Below the pieces are notes generated by a model. It made no database searches and was not told the DNA's origin. It worked only from the letters and a program-made list of their open reading frames with translations. A DNA stretch of 64,000 bases from Cupriavidus numazuensis. GTDB taxonomy: Bacteria; Pseudomonadota; Gammaproteobacteria; Burkholderiales; Burkholderiaceae. Position numbers and translations under genes: made by a program. Below are positions 9,140-17,344 of this stretch, one piece after another (the stretch's first letter is position 1; each line of letters opens with the position of its first letter). The stretch covers positions 54,004 to 118,003 of the forward strand of contig NZ_CAJPVI010000029.1 in NCBI RefSeq assembly GCF_905397435.1, read 5' to 3'.

Positions 9140-9224
9140 ACGCGCTTTTTGGTTACTTTTTGTCGCTCGGACAAAAAGTGACTCGCCGGCTACGCCGGCG
9201 AAACCGCGCCGCCAGCCAAGAACG
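9140..9224 (-). repeat. Dispersed-type structured repeat, right inverted copy
   Basis: Read on the minus strand this matches the left copy: the CGCCGGC/GCCGGCG hairpin (9184-9190 and 9194-9200) and the TTTTGTC-type hairpin with arms ACTTTTTGTC and GACAAAAAGT (9155-9164 and 9170-9179), then the AAAAAGCGCGT tail. The stem base differs from the left copy, but both arms differ together, so pairing is kept. It lies about 180-265 bases downstream of the MaoC gene stop and could act as its transcription terminator. Confidence 0.7.
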
Positions 9225-9405
9225 ACACCCCCACAATACGTCGAAGAACCAAAAAAAATGAGACCACCACAAGGTGGTCCCCAAAGCGGTTCCCGAGCCA
9301 GTTGTCTTTTAGCCAGGGAACCCATGGAGCCCATACCCCCTACACCATCCGCATTTCCGGCAGCACCGCAAGCTCCTGCGTATCCATTTCAAGTCTCCGG
9401 CCACC

Positions 9406-9861
9406 TCATTGCTTCGGACGCACCTTCATCAGCCCGGTACGGACGGCCACGCAAACCTCTTCGTCGCGCTGGTTCAGGCCGACATGGCGGAACGTCACGA
9501 TGCCGGAGTCGGTGCGGCTCTTCGACAGACGCGCATTCACGATCTCAGTGCGCACGCGGATGGTATCGCCATGGAAAGTCGGCTTCGGGAACTTGATCTC
9601 CTGGAAGCCCAGGTTGCCCAGCGTGGTGCCCAGCGTGGTCTCGTACACCGTGACACCTGCCACCAGCGCCAGCAGGAACATGCTGTTGACCAGGCGCTGG
9701 CCGTAGATCGAGTCCTTGCTGTATTCCGCATCGATGTGCAGCGGCGCGCAGTTGTAGGTCAGGGCCGAGAACAGCACGTTGTCGGTTTCGGTCACCGTGC
9801 GACGGATCGCGTGTTCGACCACGAGGCCTTCGGTGCAATCCTCGAAATAGAGTCCAGCCAT
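9406..9861 (-). CDS. MaoC-family acyl-CoA hydratase
   Basis: A 151-residue hot-dog-fold protein of the MaoC/R-hydratase group, which adds water to (or removes it from) enoyl-CoA thioesters. The hydratase-type motif is NCAPLHID, with the acid/His pair expected for catalysis. CGGAGA precedes the ATG. It is the last gene of the acyl-CoA synthetase-badI-lyase operon, 20 bases after the CitE-type lyase gene. MaoC plus CitE pairs are known for mesaconyl-CoA and itaconyl-CoA hydration followed by cleavage of a malyl-type thioester. A paralogue of the same length class is encoded at 19495-19959. Confidence 0.9.
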   Translation of the reverse strand: MAGLYFEDCTEGLVVEHAIRRTVTETDNVLFSALTYNCAPLHIDAEYSKDSIYGQRLVNSMFLLALVAGVTVYETTLGTTLGNLGFQEIKFPKPTFHGDTIRVRTEIVNARLSKSRTDSGIVTFRHVGLNQRDEEVCVAVRTGLMKVRPKQ

Positions 9862-9881
9862 TTGATGTCTCCGGGAAAAAG

Positions 9882-10772
9882 TCAGGCGTTGAAAGATCTG
9901 GCGAGCGCGACGATCTCGCGCGCGGTCTTGACGTGGGCGATGTCGATGTGTTCGCCGTCATAGATGCAGGAGGCACGGCCGGTCGCCTGCGCCTGGTCGA
10001 GCGCCACGATCATGCCTTCGTAATAGGCAACGGCCTCGGGCGATGGGGTGTAGACCTCGTTGATCGTCGCGACATTCGAGGGATGGAGCGCCAGTTCGCC
10101 GGTCATCCCGAGATTGCGGTCGAGCAGCGACGATTGCTTCTGTCCTTCGAGGTCTCTCACCTGCTGCCAGACGCCGCCGATCGACAGCTTGCCGGCGGCG
10201 CGTGCGGCCATCACCGCGCGCGACTTGAAGGTCAGGCTTTCACGGCCGCCCGGCGTCCACTCGTAACCCAGTGCGCGCGCTACATCCGCGTTCTTTGCGG
10301 TAGCACCGCAGATGGCGCCCACACGGTCGCGCTTCGCGATCTCGTAGGCCAGTTCGAGCGAGCGCGCAGTTTCGAGCAGCGGGATCACCTTCGTCGTGCC
10401 CGCTTCCACGCCGTTGCGGTACTCGGCCTCGGACAGCATCATCGAGACGCAGTCGACGTCCTCGGGCCCGCATGGCTTCGAGATCACGATGCCCTCGACG
10501 TGCGGGCTGACCACCGCAAGGATGTCCTCGAAGTCGTACAGATGCGGCGAACGGTTGATCCGCACGTAGATGCGCTGGTTCTGCGCGGCAAGCCACGCGA
10601 GCTTCGCGCGCACGATGCCGCGCGCCTCCACCTTCAGGTCGGGCGGTACGCTGTCTTCGAGATCCAGGATCAGGGCATCCGCCTTGGCAGCGATCGACTT
10701 CTCGATCCAGTCAGGCTTATTGCCGGGCACGAACAACAGCGATCGTGCCGGCTTCATTGCGCGGTGGCTCAT
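9882..10772 (-). CDS. HpcH/HpaI-family CoA-ester lyase (CitE-like)
   Basis: A 296-residue member of the citrate lyase beta/malyl-CoA lyase family. The opening ARSLLFVPGNKPDWIEKS, the ADALILDLEDSVPP segment with metal-binding acids, the YVRIN motif and the late GMTGELALHPSN are all characteristic. Enzymes of this type cleave beta-hydroxyacyl-CoA thioesters such as malyl-CoA or citramalyl-CoA to acetyl-CoA plus a keto acid, with Mg2+. The ATG at 10772 with AAGGAG seven bases upstream is preferred to the upstream in-frame start at 10796. It lies between badI and the MaoC gene. Confidence 0.92.
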   Translation of the reverse strand: MSHRAMKPARSLLFVPGNKPDWIEKSIAAKADALILDLEDSVPPDLKVEARGIVRAKLAWLAAQNQRIYVRINRSPHLYDFEDILAVVSPHVEGIVISKPCGPEDVDCVSMMLSEAEYRNGVEAGTTKVIPLLETARSLELAYEIAKRDRVGAICGATAKNADVARALGYEWTPGGRESLTFKSRAVMAARAAGKLSIGGVWQQVRDLEGQKQSSLLDRNLGMTGELALHPSNVATINEVYTPSPEAVAYYEGMIVALDQAQATGRASCIYDGEHIDIAHVKTAREIVALARSFNA

Positions 10773-10811
10773 ATTTGTCTCCTTCGATGATTCCATTCGT
10801 TTCGGCGGGGA

Positions 10812-11600
10812 TTACTTCGCATACCGACGGAAATCCGGCGGCCGCTTCTCCAGAAATGCGCGCACACCCTCACGCGATTCCTCGGTGTCGTACATGTAGG
10901 AGACCGTCTGCATCCCCATCCAGCTGATGCCGCGGATGCTCTCGCTGTCGGCGTTGAACGAGCGCTTGGCGATCGCCAGCGCGGACGGGCTGTGTTCGAG
11001 AATGCGGCTGCACCAGTCGGCAACTTCCGCATCGAGCTTGTCATCGGGCACCACGGCATTGACGAGGCCCATGGCCTGCGCTTCGCGCGCGGGATACCGC
11101 TTGCACAGGTACCAGATCTCGCGCGCCTTCTTCTCGCCGACGATGCGCGCGAGATAGGCCGTGCCGAACCCCGGATCCACCGAGCCAACGCGCGGACCGA
11201 CCTGCCCGAACGTCGCCGATTCGCCGGCGATGGTGAGATCGCAGATCGTCGCCAGCACATTGCCGCCGCCGATCGCATAGCCCTGCACGCGGGCGATCAC
11301 TGGCTTTGGCACGTCGCGAATGGCGGACTGCAGCGCTTCGATCTGCATGCCGATGGTGCCGCGCCCGCTGTACTGGCCGTTGTGCGCGCTCTGGTCACCG
11401 CCGGTGCAGAACGCCTTGTCGCCGGCGCCCGTGAGCACGATCACGCCGATGGCGCGGTCCCACCCCGAGCTGCTGATGGCGTCGATCAGTTCGTCCACCG
11501 TCTGCGAACGCATCGCGTTCATGACCTTCGGCCGGTTGATGGTGATGGTGGCGACACGTCCGGAGACTTCGAGGAGGATGTCTTCGTATGGTTGTTTCAT
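10812..11600 (-). CDS. badI: 2-ketocyclohexanecarboxyl-CoA hydrolase (BadI-like)
   Basis: A 262-residue crotonase-superfamily enzyme. From memory its sequence closely follows Rhodopseudomonas palustris BadI, sharing FCTGGDQS, RDVPKPVIARVQGYAIGGGN, FGQVGP, GSVDPG and CKRY in order. BadI opens the ring of 2-ketocyclohexane-1-carboxyl-CoA by a retro-Dieckmann reaction to pimelyl-CoA; MenB-type (dihydroxynaphthoyl-CoA synthase) relatives are the other option, but no menaquinone genes are near. A longer frame reaches 12134, overlapping the upstream gene. The ATG at 11600 overlaps that gene's stop as ATGA, which indicates translational coupling. Confidence 0.88.
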   Translation of the reverse strand: MKQPYEDILLEVSGRVATITINRPKVMNAMRSQTVDELIDAISSSGWDRAIGVIVLTGAGDKAFCTGGDQSAHNGQYSGRGTIGMQIEALQSAIRDVPKPVIARVQGYAIGGGNVLATICDLTIAGESATFGQVGPRVGSVDPGFGTAYLARIVGEKKAREIWYLCKRYPAREAQAMGLVNAVVPDDKLDAEVADWCSRILEHSPSALAIAKRSFNADSESIRGISWMGMQTVSYMYDTEESREGVRAFLEKRPPDFRRYAK

Positions 11601-13603
11601 GGCTTCTCCACGGCATGCGCAAGGCCGGCGGTCCGGGCCGACTGTGCGATGACGTCCAGTGCTTCGGGATTGGCGAGCGAGGACAGGTCGCCCGCATCCA
11701 GCCCCAGGCAGGCCGCGCGCACGGCGCGGCGCATGATCTTCATGTTGCGGGTCTTGGGCAGGTCGGCGACGAACAGGACAGTAGTGGGGCGGAACGCAGT
11801 GCCCAAGCCGGCCACAACCGAGTCCGACAACACCTTGCGCGTCGTCTCGTCCGGTGCGGTGCCCGGCATCGGCGTGACCACGAGGCCCACCGTCTCGCCC
11901 TTGACCGGATCCGGCATGCCGATGGCCGCCACCTCCGCCACCTTGCCGGTGGCCATCACCAGCGTCTCGATCTCCGACGGCCCGGTGCGCTTGCCTGCCA
12001 CCTTGAGCGTGTCGTCCGAGCGGCCCAGCACATACCAGTAGCCATCCTCGTCGATCGCGGCACGGTCGCCATGCATCCATACGCCTGGCACGCGGCTCCA
12101 GTAGCTGTCGAGATAGCGTTGGCGGTCGTGCCACAGGCCACGTGTGAGACCGATCGATGATGAACGCAGGGCCAGTTCACCCGTACCCCCGGGTCCGACC
12201 GATTTGCCGTGCTCGTCGACAATATCCGCGCCCATGCCCGGCACCGGCCCGGCGAACGCGCACGGCTTGAGCGGATGGATCACGGTGCCCGTGACGATGC
12301 CGCCACCGACTTCCGTGCCGCCCGAATAGTTAATGATCGGTCGCGTCCCGCCGCAGACGCGCTCGAACATCCAGCGCCACGCATCAATGGTCCACGCTTC
12401 GCCGGTCGACAGCGCAAGGCGCAGTGCCGACAGATCGTATTTCTCGATGTCCGCGCCGCCCACCGACATGAAGCTGCGCACAATGGTCGGTGCAATGCCA
12501 AGTACCGTGACGCGATGCTGTTCCATCAGGCGCCAGAAGCGCCCCTTGTCGGGAAAGTCATGCGCGCCCTCGGCCATCACCATGGTGCCGCCGAGCAGCG
12601 TGGTGCCGTAGATCAGCATCGGGCCCACCAGCCAGCCCATGTCGCTCAGCCACATCAAGCGATCCCCGGCGCGCACGTCGGCGCACAAACCCATGTCGAG
12701 CGCGAGCTTGGCGATGAAGCCGCAATGCGAGTGCACGGTGCCCTTGGGCTTGCCAGTGGTGCCCGAGGTGTACATCAGCATCATCGGTGCCTCGGCCGGC
12801 ATCTCGGTAGTGGGCGCGTCGTCGGGTTGCCCTTCAGTCAGTTCATGCCACCAGTGGTCGACGCCATCCTGCCAGGCTACGTCGATACCGCGATTCCTCA
12901 GCACCACCACGTGCTTGAGCGTCGGCACCTCCGCGCGCGCGGCATCCACGGTCTGCTTCATCGGACTGGCCTTGCCGCGCCGCGTGCTCGCATCTGCCGT
13001 CAGGACCGCAACGGCGCCGCTGTCGCGCAGGCGGCCCGCAACAGCATGGGCGCCGAACCCCGAGAACAGCGGCAGCACCACACCGCCGATCTTGGCGATG
13101 GCCAGCAGCGCCGCGGCGGCTTCGGGCACCATCGGCATATAGACGCCGATCACGTCACCGGGCTGGCAGCCGATCTGGCGCAATCCGGCGGCAAGGCGGC
13201 TCGTCTGGGCGTCGAGTTCGGCATAGGTCCAGCGGCGCACATCGCCGTCTTCGCCTTCCCACACCACCGCTTCCTGTTGGTCGCGCGCCGTGCCGCTGTA
13301 GCGGTCCAGGCAGTTGAGGACGGCGTTGGTCGTGCCGCCTTTGCACCACTTCGTCCACTCGACGCCTTCGCTGGTGTCCATGACCGCGTCGTAGGGCTGG
13401 TAGAAGCGCAGATCCATGTGGCGGATCAGCGCGTTCCAGAAGTCTTGAGGCTGCGCGGCGGCGAAATCCAGTAGTTGCCGGTATCCATCCGGGTCGGCGC
13501 GCTCGATGCCGACGCTGCGCATGAAGGCCGCCAGTGTGCTGGCCTGCGCGGCCTCCGGGTCCGGGCGCCATGCCACGTCGTACGATTGCCATGCTGCTTC
13601 CAT
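11597..13603 (-). CDS. AMP-forming acyl-CoA synthetase, acetyl/acetoacetyl-CoA synthetase type
   Basis: A 668-residue ANL-superfamily ligase that activates a carboxylic acid with ATP and CoA. It has the P-loop MYTSGTTGKPKG, the YSGGTEVGGG substrate region, the HGDRAAIDEDGYWYVLGR hinge region and the C-terminal catalytic lysine in LPKTRNMKIMRR. The N-terminal WTKWCKGGTTNAVLNCLDR is typical of the acetyl-CoA synthetase branch, which is longer than benzoate or medium-chain ligases. GGAGA precedes the ATG. It heads the operon with badI, so an alicyclic or short-chain acid is the likely substrate, by inference only. Confidence 0.92.
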   Translation of the reverse strand: MEAAWQSYDVAWRPDPEAAQASTLAAFMRSVGIERADPDGYRQLLDFAAAQPQDFWNALIRHMDLRFYQPYDAVMDTSEGVEWTKWCKGGTTNAVLNCLDRYSGTARDQQEAVVWEGEDGDVRRWTYAELDAQTSRLAAGLRQIGCQPGDVIGVYMPMVPEAAAALLAIAKIGGVVLPLFSGFGAHAVAGRLRDSGAVAVLTADASTRRGKASPMKQTVDAARAEVPTLKHVVVLRNRGIDVAWQDGVDHWWHELTEGQPDDAPTTEMPAEAPMMLMYTSGTTGKPKGTVHSHCGFIAKLALDMGLCADVRAGDRLMWLSDMGWLVGPMLIYGTTLLGGTMVMAEGAHDFPDKGRFWRLMEQHRVTVLGIAPTIVRSFMSVGGADIEKYDLSALRLALSTGEAWTIDAWRWMFERVCGGTRPIINYSGGTEVGGGIVTGTVIHPLKPCAFAGPVPGMGADIVDEHGKSVGPGGTGELALRSSSIGLTRGLWHDRQRYLDSYWSRVPGVWMHGDRAAIDEDGYWYVLGRSDDTLKVAGKRTGPSEIETLVMATGKVAEVAAIGMPDPVKGETVGLVVTPMPGTAPDETTRKVLSDSVVAGLGTAFRPTTVLFVADLPKTRNMKIMRRAVRAACLGLDAGDLSSLANPEALDVIAQSARTAGLAHAVEKP

Positions 13604-13684
13604 CGATGTCTCCGCCTTGAGTTGTGCTTTCGCTCCGAACCGATGCTAGAGGCCCGGCCCGCTTGCGCTCAAGCGGTCACTGGC

Positions 13685-13749
13685 GAACACGCGCGTCGTG
13701 TTCTGCGAACACACCGGATGGAAGGCCGGTGTTCTCCAATGGGGAACAC
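13685..13749. promoter_or_regulatory. Array of five GAACAC/GTGTTC half-sites in a divergent promoter region
   Basis: Half-sites lie at 13685 (GAACAC), 13698 (GTGTTC), 13707 (GAACAC), 13729 (GTGTTC) and 13744 (GAACAC), all perfect six-base matches in alternating orientation. The sites at 13685, 13707 and 13729 are spaced exactly 22 bases apart. They sit between the acyl-CoA synthetase gene (leftward) and the racemase gene (rightward). A possible rightward promoter, TTGAGC (13769-13774), 18 bases, TAGCAT (13793-13798), lies just downstream. The LysR regulator at 18417 is the natural candidate binder. Confidence 0.5.
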
Positions 13750-13863
13750 GGCGGTCACGATTTGCCACTTGAGCCGGAACCCGCCGGACTCCTAGCATTT
13801 CTGCACAACCGGCCCCCCCCAATACCCCGAGGCGCCGGCAAGAATGCAATTCAGGAGGCAACG

Positions 13864-15024
13864 TTGAACGAGAAGGCAGGTACCGGCCCGCTGGCCGGTC
13901 TGAAAATCATCGAACTGGGCGGCATCGGTCCAGGCCCCTTCTGCGCCATGCTGCTGGCCGATATGGGGGCGGACGTGTTGCGCCTCGACCGCATCGTGCC
14001 GTCCGACAGCGGCGTCCATATGGACCATCGCTTCAACCTGCTGCATCGCGGCCGCCGTTCCGTGGCCATCGACCTGAAGCGGCCGGAAGCCATCGATCTC
14101 GTGCACCGACTGACCGCTTCGGCGGATGCAGCGCTGGAGGGTTTCCGCCCCGGCGTAGCGGAGCGGCTCGGCATCGGACCAGAGGATCTGCTCGCTCGCA
14201 ATCCGCGGCTCGTGTACGGCCGCATGACGGGGTGGGGACAAGACGGGCCGTTGGCGCAGGCGCCGGGCCATGACATGAACTACATCTCCCTGAGCGGTGC
14301 GCTGCATGCCATCGGCGAACGCGACGGTCCGCCGCTGCCACCGCTAAACCTCGTCGGGGACTTCGGCGGCGGGGCGATGTACCTCGCCTTCGGCATGGTC
14401 TGCGCCATGCTCGAAGCCACGCGGTCGGGACGCGGCCAGGTTGTCGATGCCGCCATGGTCGACGGCTCCGCCCATCTGATGACGCTGATCTATGGCATGT
14501 TCGCGGCCGGTGCCTGGACCGACCGGCGCGGCGATAACCGGCTCGACTCCGGCGCCCCGTGGTACAGCGTCTATGAAACGAGCGACGGCCGCCATGTTTC
14601 GCTCGCCTCGAACGAGGCACGCTTCTACAAGCAGACGCTGGAACTGCTCGGCCTCACCGGTGAAACGCTGCCCGACCAGCACGACAAGGAAGGCTGGCCC
14701 GTTCTGCGCGCGAAGTTCACGCAAGCGTTCCGCGAGAGAACGCGCGACGAATGGTGCGAACTCGTCAAGGGCACCGACGTATGCCTGGCCCCGGTGCTGT
14801 CGCTGGCGGAGGCCCCCCATCACCCGCACAACGTCGCGCGCGGCACGTTCGTCGAACTCGACGGCATCGTGCAGCCCGCTCCGGCGCCGCGCTTCAGCCG
14901 CACGCGCCCGGCGTTGCGTCGGGGGCCGGCAGTACCCGGCGCGCACACGGCGGAGGCGCTGTGCGACTGGGGCATCGATGCCGGCGAGACCCGTGCGCTG
15001 ACCCAGGCAGGAGTCGTGCAATGA
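13864..15024 (+). CDS. Alpha-methylacyl-CoA racemase (class III CoA-transferase fold)
   Basis: A 386-residue protein of the CaiB/BaiF fold, with the racemase rather than transferase pattern. The three catalytic residues known from the mycobacterial racemase align: His136 in GHDMNY, Asp166 in LVGDFGGG and Glu238 in YETSDG. The enzyme interconverts (R)- and (S)-2-methylacyl-CoA so that branched chains can enter beta-oxidation. The start is a TTG with AGGAGG five bases upstream; earlier in-frame codons have no such site and would cross the promoter region. Its stop overlaps the next gene as ATGA. Confidence 0.88.
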   Translation: MNEKAGTGPLAGLKIIELGGIGPGPFCAMLLADMGADVLRLDRIVPSDSGVHMDHRFNLLHRGRRSVAIDLKRPEAIDLVHRLTASADAALEGFRPGVAERLGIGPEDLLARNPRLVYGRMTGWGQDGPLAQAPGHDMNYISLSGALHAIGERDGPPLPPLNLVGDFGGGAMYLAFGMVCAMLEATRSGRGQVVDAAMVDGSAHLMTLIYGMFAAGAWTDRRGDNRLDSGAPWYSVYETSDGRHVSLASNEARFYKQTLELLGLTGETLPDQHDKEGWPVLRAKFTQAFRERTRDEWCELVKGTDVCLAPVLSLAEAPHHPHNVARGTFVELDGIVQPAPAPRFSRTRPALRRGPAVPGAHTAEALCDWGIDAGETRALTQAGVVQ

Positions 15025-16259
15025 ATGCGGAGTCGAACATGTCCACAAACGGCTTGCGCCCGCTGGACGGCGTACGTGTGCTGGCCGTCGAGAACTTCAT
15101 CGCCGGGCCGTTCGCCTCCATGTGGCTCGCGGACGCGGGCGCAGAAGTCGTCAAGGTCGAGTCGCGCGAAGGCGGCGACTTTTCGCGTAGCACCAGCCCG
15201 GTCAAGGTCACGGAGGACGGGACCGTGCATGGCCTGTCCTTCCTGCGCTCGAACCGGAACAAGAAGAGCGTTACGCTGGATCTCAAGCATCCCGAAGGCC
15301 AGCGCATTTTCACGGAGCTGGCTGCCGAAGCCGATATCGTCGTCGAAAACCTGCGCCCCGGCGTGATGGACCGGCTGGGCGTCGGCTATGACGCGCTGCG
15401 GGAACGCAATCCACGCCTGATCTACGTCGCCATCTCGGGCTTCGGTCACACCGACGTGAAGCCGAGCCCCTATACGGACTATCCCGCGTTCGACATCGTC
15501 GGACAGGCGCTGAGCGGGCTCATGTACCGGCCGGAACGGCAGGGCGATCGCCCGACCTACCTCGGCTTCTCGCTGGCCGACCTGCAAGGCGGCATTCTCG
15601 CCGTGCAGGGCGCCTTGCTGGCCCTGTACCAGCGCGAACGCACCGGTCTCGGCAAGAAGGTGGACATCTCGCTCTACGACGCTTCGCTGATCCAGAACGA
15701 GATCTCCATTGCCATGTTCTCGGCGTTTCGCGCGCCGACGCCGCCCGGCGTGCATGCGGTGACCGCACCGTTCGGGACTTACCGCGCCAGTGACGGCTAT
15801 ATCGTCATCGCCGTGCTTGGCGAGCATATCTGGAAGCGGTTTTGCGACGTCATCGGCAAACCCGAACTGCCGGACGATCCGCGCTTTGCCGACGGCGTGT
15901 CCCGGCGCAAGAACAGCGATGCGCTCAACCCGCATGTCGACACGTGGCTCGGCACGCGTACCCGCGCCGATGCGGTGAAGGCGCTGCGCGACGGCGGCGT
16001 GCCGGCGTCGGTGGTCAACGATATTGCGGACGTGTTCGAGTGTCCGCACGTTGCCGCCCGCGACATGCTGATGACGCTGGACGATCCGGTCTGGGGACCG
16101 GTCCATGTCGCCGGCAATCCGATCAAGATGTCAGACGTGCCGGAGCCGGAGGCAGGCTTGCCGCCGCGGCTCGGGCAGCACACGGATGCGGTGCTGAGCC
16201 ACTGGCTGCGCATGGACGCAGAACAGCTCGACGCGCTCCGGACACAGGCCGTCATCTGA
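15021..16259 (+). CDS. CaiB/BaiF class III CoA-transferase
   Basis: A 412-residue CoA-transferase. It opens with LDGVRVLAVENFIAGPFASMWLADAGAEV, typical of the family, and has LRPGVMDRLG, YVAISGFG and the candidate catalytic Asp177 in FSLADLQGG, which forms a glutamyl/aspartyl-CoA-type intermediate in family III. These enzymes move CoA from a donor thioester such as succinyl-CoA to a free acid. GGAG precedes the ATG, which overlaps the racemase stop. With the MaoC and CitE genes it completes a set (transferase, hydratase, lyase) like that used for itaconate or mesaconate; this is an inference. Confidence 0.9.
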   Translation: MNAESNMSTNGLRPLDGVRVLAVENFIAGPFASMWLADAGAEVVKVESREGGDFSRSTSPVKVTEDGTVHGLSFLRSNRNKKSVTLDLKHPEGQRIFTELAAEADIVVENLRPGVMDRLGVGYDALRERNPRLIYVAISGFGHTDVKPSPYTDYPAFDIVGQALSGLMYRPERQGDRPTYLGFSLADLQGGILAVQGALLALYQRERTGLGKKVDISLYDASLIQNEISIAMFSAFRAPTPPGVHAVTAPFGTYRASDGYIVIAVLGEHIWKRFCDVIGKPELPDDPRFADGVSRRKNSDALNPHVDTWLGTRTRADAVKALRDGGVPASVVNDIADVFECPHVAARDMLMTLDDPVWGPVHVAGNPIKMSDVPEPEAGLPPRLGQHTDAVLSHWLRMDAEQLDALRTQAVI

Positions 16260-16335
16260 CCACGCCGTTGGTCTTCGCGGTCCGCCAGCGTGGCGCCGCG
16301 ACGGACATTGATACGCCACTCCACAGGATGACCCC

Positions 16336-17298
16336 ATGCCTCGCATTTTCACCTTGCTTGCCTCCATTTCCATCGCCCTGGGCACCATCGCGCCAGGCTC
16401 GGCCGCGGCCCAGGCTTTCAAGTCCACCATCCGCATCGTGGTGCCGCAGGCACCGGGTGGCGGCACCGACCTCGTTGCCAGAATCGTGGCACCTGGCTTG
16501 TCCAGCGAACTGAAACAAACGGTAATCGTCGAGAACCGCCCCGGCGCCAGCGGACAGGTCGGCACGCAGCTCGTGAAGAACGCACCACCGGACGGAACGA
16601 CAATCCTGCTCGCGGTCGACCATTCGCTGATCATCGTGCCCCTGACGGTGCCCGGTGTCCGCTACAACGTGCAAAGCGACTTCGTGCCATTGGGGCAGGC
16701 GGTGCGCACCTACTGGACCCTGATCATTCCCCCGAACGCCGACTACAAGGACTTCAAGGGCTACGTCGCGGCGATCAGGAAGGAGCCGAATGCGCGCTCC
16801 TACGGCGTTCCGCTGGCGGGCGGTGCAACCAAGGCGATCGGCGAAGCGGTCGGCAAGTACGCCGGCGTCGGCCTGGTGGAAGTGCCGTTCCACGGCTCCG
16901 CACCGCTGTTGCAGAACGTGCTGGCAGGACAGGTGCCAGCCGGCATGACCGGCATGCCGGAAGCCATCGCCGCCCACCGTTCCGGCAAGGCGAGGGTCAT
17001 CGCGGTGTCCGGCTCCGCGCGGACGCAGCTGCTGCCCGACGTCCCGACCTTCAAGGAACTCGGCGTCGATGGCCTGGAGTTCCGGACCTTCGTCGGGTTC
17101 TTCGCGCCGAAGGGCCTGCCGTCGGCCATGGCACAGCAGTTCAACGCCGCCCTGCGGAAAACGCTGGCCGACCCTGCAGTGCAGCAGAAGATCACGCAAC
17201 TCGCCTTGCAACCTGCGCCGACCACGCTCGAGGAAGCCAGCCGCGAAGTCGGCGAGATGGCGGCCTTCTGGAAAACCGCGCTCGCGAGCCCACAATAA
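16336..17298 (+). CDS. Bug-family (TctC) periplasmic solute receptor
   Basis: A 320-residue tripartite tricarboxylate receptor family protein. It has a signal peptide ending around SAAAQ, then IRIVVPQAPGGGTDLVARI and VENRPGASGQVGTQLV, the two family hallmarks, and the late FFAPKGLPSAM segment. Bug receptors bind carboxylates in the periplasm, and betaproteobacteria have many orphan copies. No TctA/TctB membrane genes are next to it, so the uptake partner is elsewhere or the receptor serves sensing. AGGATG precedes the ATG. It probably binds the acid consumed by this operon. Confidence 0.93.
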   Translation: MPRIFTLLASISIALGTIAPGSAAAQAFKSTIRIVVPQAPGGGTDLVARIVAPGLSSELKQTVIVENRPGASGQVGTQLVKNAPPDGTTILLAVDHSLIIVPLTVPGVRYNVQSDFVPLGQAVRTYWTLIIPPNADYKDFKGYVAAIRKEPNARSYGVPLAGGATKAIGEAVGKYAGVGLVEVPFHGSAPLLQNVLAGQVPAGMTGMPEAIAAHRSGKARVIAVSGSARTQLLPDVPTFKELGVDGLEFRTFVGFFAPKGLPSAMAQQFNAALRKTLADPAVQQKITQLALQPAPTTLEEASREVGEMAAFWKTALASPQ

Positions 17299-17344
17299 GC
17301 CGCAGGCCATACCAAGATTACAAAGACGATTACAAGGAGACTCC

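Larger units (their letters stand above)
8236..9405. other. 1.17-kb stretch without a convincing gene
   Basis: This gap separates two minus-strand operons. It contains the presumed promoter of the Baeyer-Villiger operon and an inverted pair of structured repeats near 8517-8606 and 9140-9224. The roughly 530 bases between the repeats hold only short, weakly supported frames; one of 80 codons on the minus strand at 8803-9045 does not resemble anything I recognise. The stretch looks like an intergenic repeat landing zone or decayed DNA. Confidence 0.6.

Noticed and set aside
8861..9334. 157-codon minus-strand frame across the right structured repeat
   Set aside because: Its LFVRATKSNQK-type segment is the conceptual translation of the repeat hairpin, a common spurious protein in Burkholderiaceae annotation; no ribosome site.
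10812..12134. 440-codon frame covering badI and part of the synthetase gene
   Set aside because: Only the part from 11600 resembles BadI; the upstream portion is antisense-like low-complexity translation of the synthetase gene in another frame.
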